From Anaerolineae bacterium (lineage in GTDB: Bacteria > Chloroflexota > Anaerolineae > Anaerolineales > Anaerolineaceae), in contig DUED01000049.1 in NCBI GenBank assembly GCA_011176685.1, positions 1-47,888 on the forward strand: 47,888 bases of DNA, in the 5' to 3' direction. The notes beneath the pieces are model-generated. The model saw only the letters and a list, made by a program, of their open reading frames with translations. It did no database searches and was not told where the DNA came from. Below, in pieces: positions 1 to 8,255 of this stretch. The translations under genes and the position numbers were made by a program. How positions within the stretch are numbered: the first letter of the stretch is position 1; each line of letters begins with the position of its first letter.

Positions 1-2
1 AT

Positions 3-80
3 TCTGCTTTAGGGTATCAAACCCCTGTGGAATTTGAGAATGCGTGGTTTAATAGGACAATGCGTGAGATTGTTAACTAA
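3..80 (+). pseudogene. C-terminal end of an IS3-type transposase, cut by the window edge
   Basis: The frame open from the left edge ends at TAA 78-80 and reads ...LGYQTPVEFENAWFN.... The LxYxTPxEFE pattern close to the stop is typical of the C-terminus of the DDE integrase-like OrfB of IS3-family elements. Only 25 codons are visible, so whether the element is intact lies outside the window. Its stop overlaps the stop of the convergent lipoprotein gene by 8 bases. No terminal inverted repeat is evident just downstream. The family call rests on this short tail only. Confidence 0.5.
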
Positions 81-456
81 AAATGGTCAATTTTGTGTCC
101 AGTTTTTGGGGTTCAGTACAAATAATAACATTATCCATGTACTCTATAGTAGAAGATTTTAGAGTGTCCAGGCATGAAGGCAGTTCTAAATACTCTACCA
201 GACGGCGAACTTTTTGCAGTTCAAGAATAGGGCCTGCAAGTTGCTCCTGCTGAGTTAAATTTGCAACAAAATTAATATCATCAAACTCGCCCATGAATTT
301 CTCTATCATGCCGACTTCCTCTAGAATATTTTCTTTAGAACACGGAGCAGGGGTATTCATTGGTGTCTGCTTTTTTAATTGGTCACAAGCAGATAAAGAT
401 AAAAACATAACAGTAATAATTATGATAATCCGAATAGTCAATTTTTTATTACACAT
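73..456 (-). CDS. Small predicted lipoprotein, unknown function
   Basis: A 127-residue protein begins with two lysines, a hydrophobic stretch (residues 8-20) and a lipobox LSAC with Cys24, so it should be a lipid-anchored protein on the outer face of the membrane. The mature part is mostly polar and probably helical, with four further cysteines. I recognise no domain. Upstream of the ATG a weak GAGAG-type ribosome site is present, and an AAGGAG lies a little too far out. The 3' end overlaps the transposase tail, so this gene may be cargo or debris of an insertion event. A real but fast-evolving gene is the best guess. Confidence 0.55.
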   Translation of the reverse strand: MCNKKLTIRIIIIITVMFLSLSACDQLKKQTPMNTPAPCSKENILEEVGMIEKFMGEFDDINFVANLTQQEQLAGPILELQKVRRLVEYLELPSCLDTLKSSTIEYMDNVIICTEPQKLDTKLTIFS

Positions 457-507
457 TTTCTACTCTCAATTCTCCTTATCCAATTTGTAGTCTTTTCCGA
501 GGATATA

Positions 508-603
508 AATTTCACCATCCCCAGAGAACTCAAGATCCATAGTGAGCAGGATATTCTGGATGAGGTGCTGGATACAATCCCTTGGCTGTTATTGATAAAG
601 TAA
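508..603 (+). pseudogene. Possible 3' remnant of a decayed gene
   Basis: A reading frame with coding-like composition runs to a TAA at 601-603 and encodes ...FTIPRELKIHSEQDILDEV..., ending LLLIK. No credible start or upstream domain is present; the sequence before about 484 in this frame is not protein-like. The stop lies two bases before a strong terminator hairpin, which is what the end of a true gene would look like. I do not recognise the family. Chance openness over about 32 codons cannot be excluded. Confidence 0.3.
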
Positions 604-605
604 AA

Positions 606-636
606 AATAAAGGGACAAAAAAACTGTCCCTTTATT
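606..636. terminator. Strong hairpin terminator, probably bidirectional
   Basis: A perfect 12-bp stem (606-617 with 625-636) surrounds a 7-base A-rich loop. On the minus strand it is followed by a T-rich run, so it should end the transcript of the large secreted-protein gene whose stop is at 655. On the plus strand it directly follows the stop at 603 of the presumed gene remnant. Confidence 0.85.
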
Positions 637-654
637 GATCACAGATATTGGGTC

Positions 655-2874
655 TTAGCGTGCAACCAGCACGAATGTTCCAGGATAGTCCACAGTGACC
701 GTAACAAAACCATCGGATACGGTTACACCGCCTACTTCAACCCAACTGCTGGTGTCTGCATCCCAGGCCAGGATGGCGAAATCGCTGCCTTCCATGCCCT
801 CAGGGATAGCAAATGATACGGTTTGAGTTTCACCTTCTACCGGTTCACCATCCAAAAACAAGTTGAGCGTCACGCCAGCAACAAAATCAACACCATCGGG
901 CAGTTCCGCAGGCAGAGTTTCTTCAGTTTCGGTTATAACCTGTGCAAAATAACCGCATAAGATGGAGTAGAAAATGATACTTTCGCCGCCAGGCAGCTCT
1001 AGAGTGTTAGCATAGTCACAACTTAACTCTACCAGCTCCCTGCCGATAACCGGGATGAGTGGGCAAGGGCCCGCGCCCGCGCCACCCATAGGTGGTGTTG
1101 GCGGATAGGGAGTCGGATCGCAGGCGTCACCGGCACCATCACCGTCGCTGTCCTTCTGGTCAGGATTGTAAGTTGCTGGACAGTTATCGACGTAGCCACC
1201 GCTGCCATCACTGCTTTCAAACACTAAATCGCAATCAGGGTCGATCAGCCAGGGGTCATAAGTAGCTGTGCCAGTAATAGTATCGCATCCTGTGGTACCC
1301 GGACCATTATCGCAGCCCCAATAGTTATAAACGGCATTGATGGTTGGGTCACCATCCTCAAACGTTGTAGTTGTATATAGTGGGTTTCCACACTCATCCC
1401 ACCATTTCCACGAGCCAGAAGCAGGATACTTCACATTGACTAATCCATCCGCTGTATTGCCGGAAATGATATTATCCTTCAATGTGAGATCCGGCGAGTT
1501 AAGGTTTTGATAAGTTTGTGCAATAACGCCAATGCTATTATCGTATAAGTGGTTTTCCTCAACAACAAGGGCACTGCTTCCTGAATACACTACAATAGCA
1601 GCCCCCAATTTACCATGATTGTAGTATTTTGCAAGACCACCCGTAAAACCAAAAATAGTATTGTTCTTAATAGTAGTGTTAGTGCTGCTCTGGACATGGA
1701 TTCCATGATCAGAGAAATCACTATCATGTAAACCCTCGATGGTGTTATTGATGAACTGGTTGCTGTTACCATTTTTTTCAAATATCCCAACTCCATTTGT
1801 TTGCATAGTGTTGTTATCCACAACAACATTACTAGATGACCATAATCCAGGCCCAGAACCACCGCGTGCAACTGATATATTTGATCCTGGTGTTACACCG
1901 GGCGGGTCATACCAAACCTGGCGGGTTTCACGTTGGAATTCATTATCACTAATTACGCTTTTTTCCACGCTCTGGAATTGAACGCCTTTTTGGCTAATGA
2001 ATGTGAAAATGTTATCCTGGATAGTGATGTTGTTCAGAGTGGGGTTTCCGGAAGTCGGCTTTGCTTCGATTCCGTAATATGTTTCTCCATATTTAGCGTC
2101 TTCTGCGGCATTTGCACCACTGAATGTAAACCCTTTAATTGTCACATCACTAGACTTGATGAGTATCAACGTTCCGTAATTCATCATATAATCAGTGTTG
2201 CTATTAGGGCCTTGAATAATTGTGGTGTTTTTATCGGCGCCGATCAAAGTTAATGGTTTATCAATAACGACACTAACCCTGTTAGCTGGGTCCCATTCAA
2301 TATAGGTACCAGCTTCAACGAATATAACCGAATTTGGATCAGCAGCAGTGACTGCTGAAGTGATGGTGGTGTAACCGGGCACGCAACCCGGGTCGCTTGG
2401 ACTGGTTGATCCAGGTGGGCAAATCACTGGATCCGGCAAGGGCTGGCTAAGAATTAATTTTGCCTGTCCTGATGCCAATGGTATCGGTTCACCTTCCTCA
2501 TCAATCAGCACAGCATCCGCCTCGTACAGCGCTTCAACTATATCGCTGACGTCTTCTTCGGCAGTTACCTCTACCTCGGTGTTCTCTTCCTTGGGCAATG
2601 CTTCACCCTCGGCTGAGACTGCCTCGGATACTTCTTCTACTACAGTTTGTTCCTCGATGACTACCTCATTGGCGGGTATCTCCTCAGCAGGCGCCTCGCT
2701 AGCTACTTCCTCTTCGGCAGCTGGTTCCTCTTCAGTAATGACTTCCTCCTGCGCTGGTTCCTCATTAGTATCTTCCCCCTCTGCGAAGACCGGGCTGGGG
2801 CAAACCATCAGGAACAGCATGGAGATAATTACGAGGAACGGTAAAAATTTCTTAAACCTACTTATTTTAATCAT
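655..2874 (-). CDS. Secreted parallel beta-helix protein with acidic N-terminus and thrombospondin type-3 repeat
   Basis: The 739-residue product starts with a Sec signal peptide (basic residues 3-9, hydrophobic core, cleavage after VFA at 31). Next is a Glu/Ala/Val-rich low-complexity stretch to about residue 120. Residues about 150-520 hold repeated short N- and G-rich strands (NNT-I--N-I patterns) typical of NosD/pectate-lyase-like right-handed parallel beta-helices. At 563-586 lies a DNCP...DSDGDGAGDACD motif, the calcium-binding thrombospondin type-3 repeat. The last 80 residues form a beta-rich domain ending in FVLVAR with no LPXTG. The start is backed by GGAGG six bases before ATG. It probably acts as a surface or secreted carbohydrate-binding or adhesive protein; no catalytic residues were identified. 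Confidence 0.85.
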   Translation of the reverse strand: MIKISRFKKFLPFLVIISMLFLMVCPSPVFAEGEDTNEEPAQEEVITEEEPAAEEEVASEAPAEEIPANEVVIEEQTVVEEVSEAVSAEGEALPKEENTEVEVTAEEDVSDIVEALYEADAVLIDEEGEPIPLASGQAKLILSQPLPDPVICPPGSTSPSDPGCVPGYTTITSAVTAADPNSVIFVEAGTYIEWDPANRVSVVIDKPLTLIGADKNTTIIQGPNSNTDYMMNYGTLILIKSSDVTIKGFTFSGANAAEDAKYGETYYGIEAKPTSGNPTLNNITIQDNIFTFISQKGVQFQSVEKSVISDNEFQRETRQVWYDPPGVTPGSNISVARGGSGPGLWSSSNVVVDNNTMQTNGVGIFEKNGNSNQFINNTIEGLHDSDFSDHGIHVQSSTNTTIKNNTIFGFTGGLAKYYNHGKLGAAIVVYSGSSALVVEENHLYDNSIGVIAQTYQNLNSPDLTLKDNIISGNTADGLVNVKYPASGSWKWWDECGNPLYTTTTFEDGDPTINAVYNYWGCDNGPGTTGCDTITGTATYDPWLIDPDCDLVFESSDGSGGYVDNCPATYNPDQKDSDGDGAGDACDPTPYPPTPPMGGAGAGPCPLIPVIGRELVELSCDYANTLELPGGESIIFYSILCGYFAQVITETEETLPAELPDGVDFVAGVTLNLFLDGEPVEGETQTVSFAIPEGMEGSDFAILAWDADTSSWVEVGGVTVSDGFVTVTVDYPGTFVLVAR

Positions 2875-3589
2875 TGTGCCCTCCGACTATTTTTTATGCA
2901 ACCTCTGGCATCAATGAGAAATTCAATGTAGTTACAACCATAATTTTACACGATCATAAATTAATTACAATCTCTGTTAAGCTCCCAATATTAGTACCAC
3001 TCAAAAGTAGATACAGTAGAAGATTTAAAAACTAACTCTTAATCATTGAGGTTATTACGAAAGTCGTTTCATTTTTAGATCAATGAATTTTTAGCCACTT
3101 TTTTAATGTTTCAAATTCACTTTAATACGGAAATACATGGGCATGATTTCAACTATCTCTGTTTGTTTGCGACTTGCTTATTCCCAATTGTAATTATATC
3201 TGGTATCTTTGCTCTTTAGTGAGTTGATGATATGTCATCATTTCGCTCCTGTCCAGGATAGTTTCTGTTGGTGAGGATACTATCTCATCTCACCTTCTCT
3301 TACAAGATCTCCAACTTATCAATCTCGTGTGAATCGTTTAATCTCATTAGAAAACCAAGGCAACTAATTATTTGCCTTCACGAGTAACCGAAATGTGACG
3401 AGGTTATTTCCAGCTTACCTAAATGTAACCGTGAGGAACAAAAGTGATGTGACAAGTTCTCTCAATTAATCGCCCCTGATTGTTAGTATAGAGAATCACA
3501 AAATTTGGCGGTTCTTTCAGAACTTCGCTCTTCGTAATAATCAACACTCTGAGTAAAAGGATTGTTATTGGGCAATTTTTGAACAATGA
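2875..3589. other. AT-rich spacer without recognisable genes
   Basis: About 700 bases separate rimO from the beta-helix gene. I see no open frame of useful length, no tRNA-like fold and no copy of the dispersed repeats found in other spacers. Apart from the promoter near 2943-2970 the stretch holds nothing I can name. It may be decayed coding sequence. Confidence 0.5.
2943..2970 (-). promoter_or_regulatory. Predicted sigma-70-type promoter of the beta-helix protein gene
   Basis: On the minus strand TTGTAA (2965-2970) is separated by 16 bases from TAAAAT (2943-2948). This gives a leader of roughly 60 bases ending in a GGAGG ribosome site. The call rests on consensus match and placement only. 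Confidence 0.5.
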
Positions 3590-4915
3590 TCAGGTTTTTC
3601 TTTCCCCAAATAAATCGTGCACCAGCGCGTCGGTGATTCGCACCTTAATCAATTCGCCCACTTCTAGTTCTTCTTCCAGGATCACCAACCCATCAATCTC
3701 GGGCGCGTCACGATAAGAACGTCCCATCGAGACACCTTGATTAACACCTTCAATCAGCACCTCTAAATCCTGGCCAATAAATTGCTGATTGCGCTGCAGG
3801 GAGATGCCTGCCTGCAATTGTGCCAAACGCGCCAGGCGCTCTTCTTTTAGCGCTTGAGCCACATCATCAGCCAGCGCATATGCGCATGTGCCCTCTTCAT
3901 GAAAATATTGAAAAATACCCAAACGGTCAAACTGCATCTCCTGGACAAAATCCAGCAGAGTCTTGAATTCATCCTCAGTTTCACCGGGAAAACCGACAAT
4001 GAAGGTTGTGCGCAGCACAAGCTCTGGCATCGCTGTGCGCATTTTGGCTATTGTTCCCCGCACCCATTGCATATCCGCCGGTCGCCGCATGCGCCGCAGC
4101 ACATCTGGATGTGCATGCTGTAAGGGCATATCCAGATAGGGCAGTATCTGTCTATGTGCTGCCATGCTCTTGATCAATGCATCGCTCACTTCACCGGGGA
4201 AGGTATAAAGTATGCGAATCCAAGGAATAAGCGGCGCGGCTTGCACAATCTCTTCGAGCAGCACAGCTAATCCGTCGCGCATACCGAGGTCGCGCCCATA
4301 GGCAGTGGTATCCTGGGCAATAAGGACCAGCTCTTTAATGCCCATCTGCTCAAGCTGGCGAACCTCCTGCAAGATTCTGTCCATCGGCCGGCTGACCATG
4401 GGTCCTTTGATCAAGGGTATCGCACAGTAGGCACACTTGCGGTTGCAGCCATCCGCGATTTCCAGGTATGCGCTGGCGCCCTGAACTGCCGCACGCAGCA
4501 CTCCATTATCATCCTGTCCAACTGTTGGCACCGCAGGCAAATGACAGACAAATTTATTAGGTTGGGTTTCCAATTTTTTGATGACCTGGGGGATGTCCAT
4601 CCAGCGGCGGGTGCCTATAAGCGCATCCACACCGGGCACTGCTTTTGCCACCTGTTCCTTTTCGCGCTCCGTCAGACAGCCGGCAGCCACCAGGCGCTGA
4701 GATTTACGTTTCTGCCCAGCCAGTTTCTTCAGCACTTGCAGTGATTCCTGCTTGGCTGGGAGAATGAAACCGCAGGTGTTAACAATGATGGTATCGGCTG
4801 CGACCGGTGATTGCACTTCGCTATAACCATCCCTTTGTAACAGTTCCGCCATAGAGCGTGAATCAACTGTATTCTTAGCACAGCCCAAAGAGATAATGGC
4901 AAAGGTTCTCGGCAT
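3590..4915 (-). CDS. rimO: Ribosomal protein S12 methylthiotransferase RimO
   Basis: RimO is a radical-SAM enzyme with two iron-sulfur clusters that adds a methylthio group to an aspartate of ribosomal protein S12. The 441-residue product has the three N-terminal MTTase cysteines (C12, C48, C80), the radical-SAM CX3CX2C motif at C157, C161 and C164, and a C-terminal TRAM region from about 375. The opening ISLGCAKNTVDS and the DGCNRKCAYCAIP sequence separate it from the tRNA enzyme MiaB. Length is normal for the family. The gene stands alone; both flanks are long spacers. Confidence 0.95.
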   Translation of the reverse strand: MPRTFAIISLGCAKNTVDSRSMAELLQRDGYSEVQSPVAADTIIVNTCGFILPAKQESLQVLKKLAGQKRKSQRLVAAGCLTEREKEQVAKAVPGVDALIGTRRWMDIPQVIKKLETQPNKFVCHLPAVPTVGQDDNGVLRAAVQGASAYLEIADGCNRKCAYCAIPLIKGPMVSRPMDRILQEVRQLEQMGIKELVLIAQDTTAYGRDLGMRDGLAVLLEEIVQAAPLIPWIRILYTFPGEVSDALIKSMAAHRQILPYLDMPLQHAHPDVLRRMRRPADMQWVRGTIAKMRTAMPELVLRTTFIVGFPGETEDEFKTLLDFVQEMQFDRLGIFQYFHEEGTCAYALADDVAQALKEERLARLAQLQAGISLQRNQQFIGQDLEVLIEGVNQGVSMGRSYRDAPEIDGLVILEEELEVGELIKVRITDALVHDLFGERKT

Positions 4916-4929
4916 AGCATGTATATTCT

Positions 4930-5410
4930 ATCGTAGCATACCCTCGAGGATCGCGAAGCATACAGCAGGTACGAAGCAATCTCTATGAAGGTAGGACTGA
5001 ACCTCATAGATTGTACCCGTCGCAATGAGATTACCCCACCTGCGATGATCTTACCCCATCCTGCGGCGACATTACCCCACCTTGCGATGACTGGAAGCCA
5101 TCGCTGGTGGAATATCTCCGCCCTTTGCTCTTGCAAAGATCTCCGAGAAGTCCGAGCTGGCAAAGTATACCACGCTACGCTCTGTACACGTCTCCGCTTT
5201 CTGCTCCTGCAGAGAGCTACGACTTGACAAAAGTTGACAAAAGTTGACACATTTACGTTTTTTCATGATTCGTTTCTAAGGAACGAATACCAGAAAAGCA
5301 GGGTGGGAATTTGCGATCGCGCAGCATACTGTAAGTAAGCATTCCCTTGGGAAAATACATTAGGTTTTCAAATTGAGCATACCCTCAGGAAACGAGACTT
5401 TGTAAAATAC
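4930..5410. repeat. Composite array of dispersed REP/MITE-like repeats
   Basis: The spacer upstream of rimO is a mosaic. It contains the 16-mer AGGTACGAAGCAATCT (4967-4982) with a partner arm near 5027, and three tandem 20-21-base units each containing ATTACCCCA or CTTACCCCA (5022-5083, a fourth begins at 5084). Two similar 31-base direct copies follow (5116-5146, 5192-5222), each with a small palindrome. TTGACAAAAG is repeated in tandem from 5224 to 5250, the palindrome ATTCGTT/AACGAAT lies at 5268-5288, and at 5315-5339 is a 25-mer found inverted at 40948-40972. Related modules recur in several other spacers of the window. Confidence 0.8.
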
Positions 5411-5498
5411 CCCCACTTAATATAATAACAAACATTCACGTTTTGACAGCTTGTCTTTTCAATACCCCAGTAGTATTCTAAACTTTGAAGAATCCCCC

Positions 5499-5526
5499 TT
5501 GCCTTATTGGGAATTCCAACTATAAT
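5499..5526 (+). promoter_or_regulatory. Predicted promoter of the orphan LuxR-type HTH gene
   Basis: TTGCCT (5499-5504) and a perfect TATAAT (5521-5526) are spaced by 16 bases. A second possible pair, TTGTCT (5451-5456) with TATTCT (5474-5479), has a 17-base spacer. Both point toward the small HTH gene that starts about 90 bases downstream. Confidence 0.5.
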
Positions 5527-5616
5527 GATAGTAGAACATTAATTCTATTTCAGAGCATGCTTTCATTATCCAAAAAAGAATAGAAACCCTGCCAGCATGT
5601 TCTTGTTGCAGCCATA

Positions 5617-5847
5617 ATGAGCAACTCCAAAACTGACACAAAAATCCAGATGAAACTTCACCTGACGCCAAGACAGCGGCAGTGTCTCCACCTGACAGCC
5701 CGGGGTTTAACCGCAAAGGCGACTGCTTTGCATCTGGGAATCTCAGAGCGCATGGTGCGCATGCATTTAGAAGGGGCGCGCCTGCGGCTGACAGCAGGAT
5801 CCACTGCTCAAGCAATCTATCTGGCAACAAAAATGGGGATAATCTAG
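5617..5847 (+). CDS. Orphan LuxR/GerE-type helix-turn-helix protein
   Basis: The 76-residue product is almost entirely a LuxR-type DNA-binding domain. It opens LTPRQRQCLHLTARGLTAK and continues ALHLGISERMVRMHLEGAR, which is the classic four-helix GerE fold with its recognition helix. No receiver, PAS or autoinducer domain precedes it, so how it senses a signal is unknown; partner-controlled dimerisation is possible. The first ATG has no clear ribosome site, and the start could instead be an internal Met at residue 12. It lies alone in a repeat-rich spacer, facing the RodZ-like gene tail to tail. Confidence 0.75.
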   Translation: MSNSKTDTKIQMKLHLTPRQRQCLHLTARGLTAKATALHLGISERMVRMHLEGARLRLTAGSTAQAIYLATKMGII

Positions 5848-5892
5848 TGGTCTTTAAGCAAGATTGAATTAGTAAACACTCTCATTGCCCTC

Positions 5893-7368
5893 TTACGGGG
5901 TTTCAGTTGTCGCTGTTGGTTCGGGTGTCGCTGTTACTGTGGGAATCTGCACATTGATGCCCTCTAACGTGAAGGATATATTAACGACCTCGCCCACTTC
6001 CCCCAGCTCGCCCAGATAATCCTGGTTGAAATATACCTCTAACGCAGAACCATTACCAATTAGCAGGTCAATCTGCTCATCACCAGAATAAGTATAGGCA
6101 TTCTCGGGTACTGTCCTGCCTTCAAAAACAACTTGCCCGTCCACAGTGAGGCGCATCCAGGTACGTTGGTGGGCAATGATGTACAGCTGCAGTGGGGCAG
6201 CGTTTACTGTTGCAATCGGAGTCGCTGCGACTGGCTGCACTGGAACCCCACCGGCGGCTTGTGTAGCTTCCTCTCCCGGTTCCGGTGTTATTTCTGTGGT
6301 TCCTTCTAAACCAGCGACCGGCGATAAGGTTGGCGTATACTGCAGCACTTCCGAGATGGAAGGCACTTCAGTGGATTGCTCCTCACCTCCACTGAATATC
6401 TGGGCTGCCCCCCAAAAGATGAAAATGAACAAAGCAATGATCAACGCACCGCCCATCACCAGATCAGGGGAAATATAACGCCGCCAGCTTGGGGGGATAT
6501 TGATACCGAATCGGGATGACAGCTCGCTATCCTTTTTACGCGGAGCCATGCGTTCTAGCCGCAGGGCTTGCAGGGCATCGGCATACAAATTCACAACCGC
6601 ATCGTTGTCCATGCTTAAAAATTTGGCGTAATTATTAAGCATGCCGCGCCCCTGCACGGTTGAAGGCAGCTCATCAAAGTGCCCTTCCTCAATAGCTTGC
6701 AGGTATATGCGCTTCAGGTGGGTGAAGCGCTCAATATCCGCCAGAGCCAGACCCAACCCTTCACGCCTGTCACGCAGGGCAGAACCTATCTCGGCAAAAA
6801 TTTCCTGCGAACTGCGCTCATCCACTATTACGGGCTTTGCATCCTCATCCGGCGCGCTTTGCTGCTCAACTGGGGCTGCTTCCTCTGTCAGTTCTTCGAC
6901 ATGCAGGAGTACTTCTTCCTCCGCAGGCAGCTCCTCCTGGCTCTCCTCCTGCGCCGGCTGTTGTGCCCCTTCTTCCAGTGCTGCTTTCTGTTTTTGTTCT
7001 TTGCGCTTGAAAATTCGCCTCAAGAAACCGCTTACTTTTTCTATTAATGGTACAACTTCTTCTTCCTTTTTTTCCTCTTTTTCTTCTTCCTTTTCTTCTT
7101 CCTTTTCTTCTTTTTCGGGAGGTACCACATCTTCATGCAATTTCTCATCCCATTGCTCAAGCAGGGACTGTGGGGATAATTTCAGGAAGGAAGCATATAA
7201 ACGCAAGAAACCGCGTGCGTGCACATCGGAGGGCAGCAGCTCAGGATGGTCGCTCTCCAGTTCCTGCAGGTAATGCAGGCGAATATGGGTTGTTTTGGCT
7301 GCTTCCTTCAGGGTAATACCGCGTTCCTCACGCGCTTTTTGAAGTTGCTCGCCTATTGTCGGTTTCAT
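5893..7368 (-). CDS. RodZ-like membrane protein with two helix-turn-helix domains
   Basis: RodZ-family proteins combine a cytoplasmic Xre-like HTH, one membrane span and an external beta domain, and help place the cell-wall elongation machinery. The 491-residue product has an HTH_25-type domain at about 6-68, a long Glu/Lys-rich linker (80-190), a second HTH of the same type at about 194-262, a membrane span at 303-325, a Thr/Pro/Ala-rich external linker, and a C-terminal DUF4115-like domain with LTVDGQVVFEGRTVP. The two HTH copies, about 190 residues apart, are an unusual doubling for RodZ, which normally has one. The acidic linker is encoded by GAA/GAG-rich repeats. The role in shape control is inferred from architecture. 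Confidence 0.85.
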   Translation of the reverse strand: MKPTIGEQLQKAREERGITLKEAAKTTHIRLHYLQELESDHPELLPSDVHARGFLRLYASFLKLSPQSLLEQWDEKLHEDVVPPEKEEKEEEKEEEKEEKKEEEVVPLIEKVSGFLRRIFKRKEQKQKAALEEGAQQPAQEESQEELPAEEEVLLHVEELTEEAAPVEQQSAPDEDAKPVIVDERSSQEIFAEIGSALRDRREGLGLALADIERFTHLKRIYLQAIEEGHFDELPSTVQGRGMLNNYAKFLSMDNDAVVNLYADALQALRLERMAPRKKDSELSSRFGINIPPSWRRYISPDLVMGGALIIALFIFIFWGAAQIFSGGEEQSTEVPSISEVLQYTPTLSPVAGLEGTTEITPEPGEEATQAAGGVPVQPVAATPIATVNAAPLQLYIIAHQRTWMRLTVDGQVVFEGRTVPENAYTYSGDEQIDLLIGNGSALEVYFNQDYLGELGEVGEVVNISFTLEGINVQIPTVTATPEPTATTETP

Positions 7369-7400
7369 TGCTCTAGATTATATCCATAATTATGAGCATT

Positions 7401-7441
7401 AAAAAAAAACGGCCTGTCATTGATATCACAGCAACAGGCCG
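7401..7441 (-). terminator. Rho-independent terminator of rplI
   Basis: The stem CGGCCTGT (7410-7417) pairs with ACAGGCCG (7434-7441). On the minus strand it is followed by nine T residues. It sits 27 bases after the rplI stop and so separates rplI from the RodZ-like gene downstream. Confidence 0.9.
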
Positions 7442-7467
7442 GAACTTCATAAATAATGTTCTCTTTA

Positions 7468-8046
7468 TTACTTGGCTTTTTCTTCTTTAGCCGCTTTTAC
7501 CTGCTCCTCATCGGTTGCTGTTTCCTCATCGCTTTTTGCTTTTGGAGTACTTTTTTTTGTTCGAGGTTTGCGTTTTTTCTTTTTCTGCTCTTTCTTCTGC
7601 TCTTCTTCGCTTTCAACAATGACCTTTACCTCAGGTACCAAATCAAAAGTGAGACGAATTTTAACCATATGCTCGCCAACCTCACGCAACGGTTGAGATT
7701 CAATCCAATGTCGGTCAACCTGTGTGCCGATTTTCACACTGAGAGCATCAGAAATCATCTGCTGCGACACCGAGCCATACAGCTTGCCCGTCTCACCCAC
7801 CTTGGCTTTAAAGTTCAGCTCCACACCAGAAAGTTGTTCGGCTAAACCTGCCATTTCTTCGTTCAACAATTCACGTTGCTTAGCAGCTTCCACTTTGATC
7901 CGCTCCACTTGCATGAGTGCACCAGGGGCGACCAGTACAGCCAGTTTTTGGGGAAGGAGGAAGTTGCGGCCATAGCCGTTGGCGACCTTTTTCACATCGC
8001 CAGCACGGCCCAGACCGTAAACATCTTTCAATAATAATACTTTCAT
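7468..8046 (-). CDS. rplI: 50S ribosomal protein L9 with a charged C-terminal extension
   Basis: L9 binds 23S rRNA near the L1 stalk. The product opens MKVLLLKDVYGLGRAGDVKKV and contains the N-terminal signature GYGRNFLLP, then the long connecting helix and the C-terminal domain (KLYGSVSQQMISDAL). At 192 residues it is about 40 longer than most L9 proteins. Residues 146-192 form an added tail of Lys, Glu, Thr and Ala that is probably disordered. The gene is not in the usual rpsF-ssb-rpsR-rplI order here; it stands alone with its own terminator and a divergent neighbour. Confidence 0.95.
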   Translation of the reverse strand: MKVLLLKDVYGLGRAGDVKKVANGYGRNFLLPQKLAVLVAPGALMQVERIKVEAAKQRELLNEEMAGLAEQLSGVELNFKAKVGETGKLYGSVSQQMISDALSVKIGTQVDRHWIESQPLREVGEHMVKIRLTFDLVPEVKVIVESEEEQKKEQKKKKRKPRTKKSTPKAKSDEETATDEEQVKAAKEEKAK

Positions 8047-8179
8047 GGTTCCAAGCCCTTTCTAATATTGAATTTACCTGTGCGAAGGGTACCACGCTTC
8101 AGGCGCAGGAATTCTACCAGAGCGACTGATAAACGTCAAACCCAAGGAGCACTAACTGCTAAAATTAACCAATATAGCG

Positions 8180-8236
8180 TTGGCAATATTCTTTTCATTA
8201 ATACTTTCAACTTTTGTTGTATATTTAAGGTACAAC
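8180..8236 (+). promoter_or_regulatory. Possible promoter and inverted repeat before the HhH membrane gene
   Basis: TTGGCA (8180-8185) is followed after 16 bases by TACTTT (8202-8207), a moderate promoter match. Just downstream GTTGTA (8216-8221) and TACAAC (8231-8236) form a perfect 6-bp inverted repeat that could be an operator or a small hairpin in the leader. Both calls rest on pattern only. Confidence 0.3.
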
Positions 8237-8255
8237 CTACAAAAGGATAGTGAAA

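Noticed and set aside
1029-2917. Several open frames on both strands across the beta-helix gene
   Set aside because: They are shadows of one long gene with signal peptide and repeats; their products are compositionally odd and have no ribosome sites.
5019-5095. Short repeated units that resemble a small CRISPR
   Set aside because: The units are 20-21 bases head to tail with no unique spacers of regular length and no cas genes nearby.
4541-5266. Open frames across and upstream of rimO, up to 173 residues
   Set aside because: They run through repeat modules or lie opposite rimO, have no start signals and give protein sequence without any recognisable pattern.
6641-7316. Long Ser/Cys-rich and Leu/Phe-rich plus-strand frames opposite the RodZ-like gene
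   Set aside because: They are the complement of the Glu/Lys-rich linker; a stop-poor complement is expected there.
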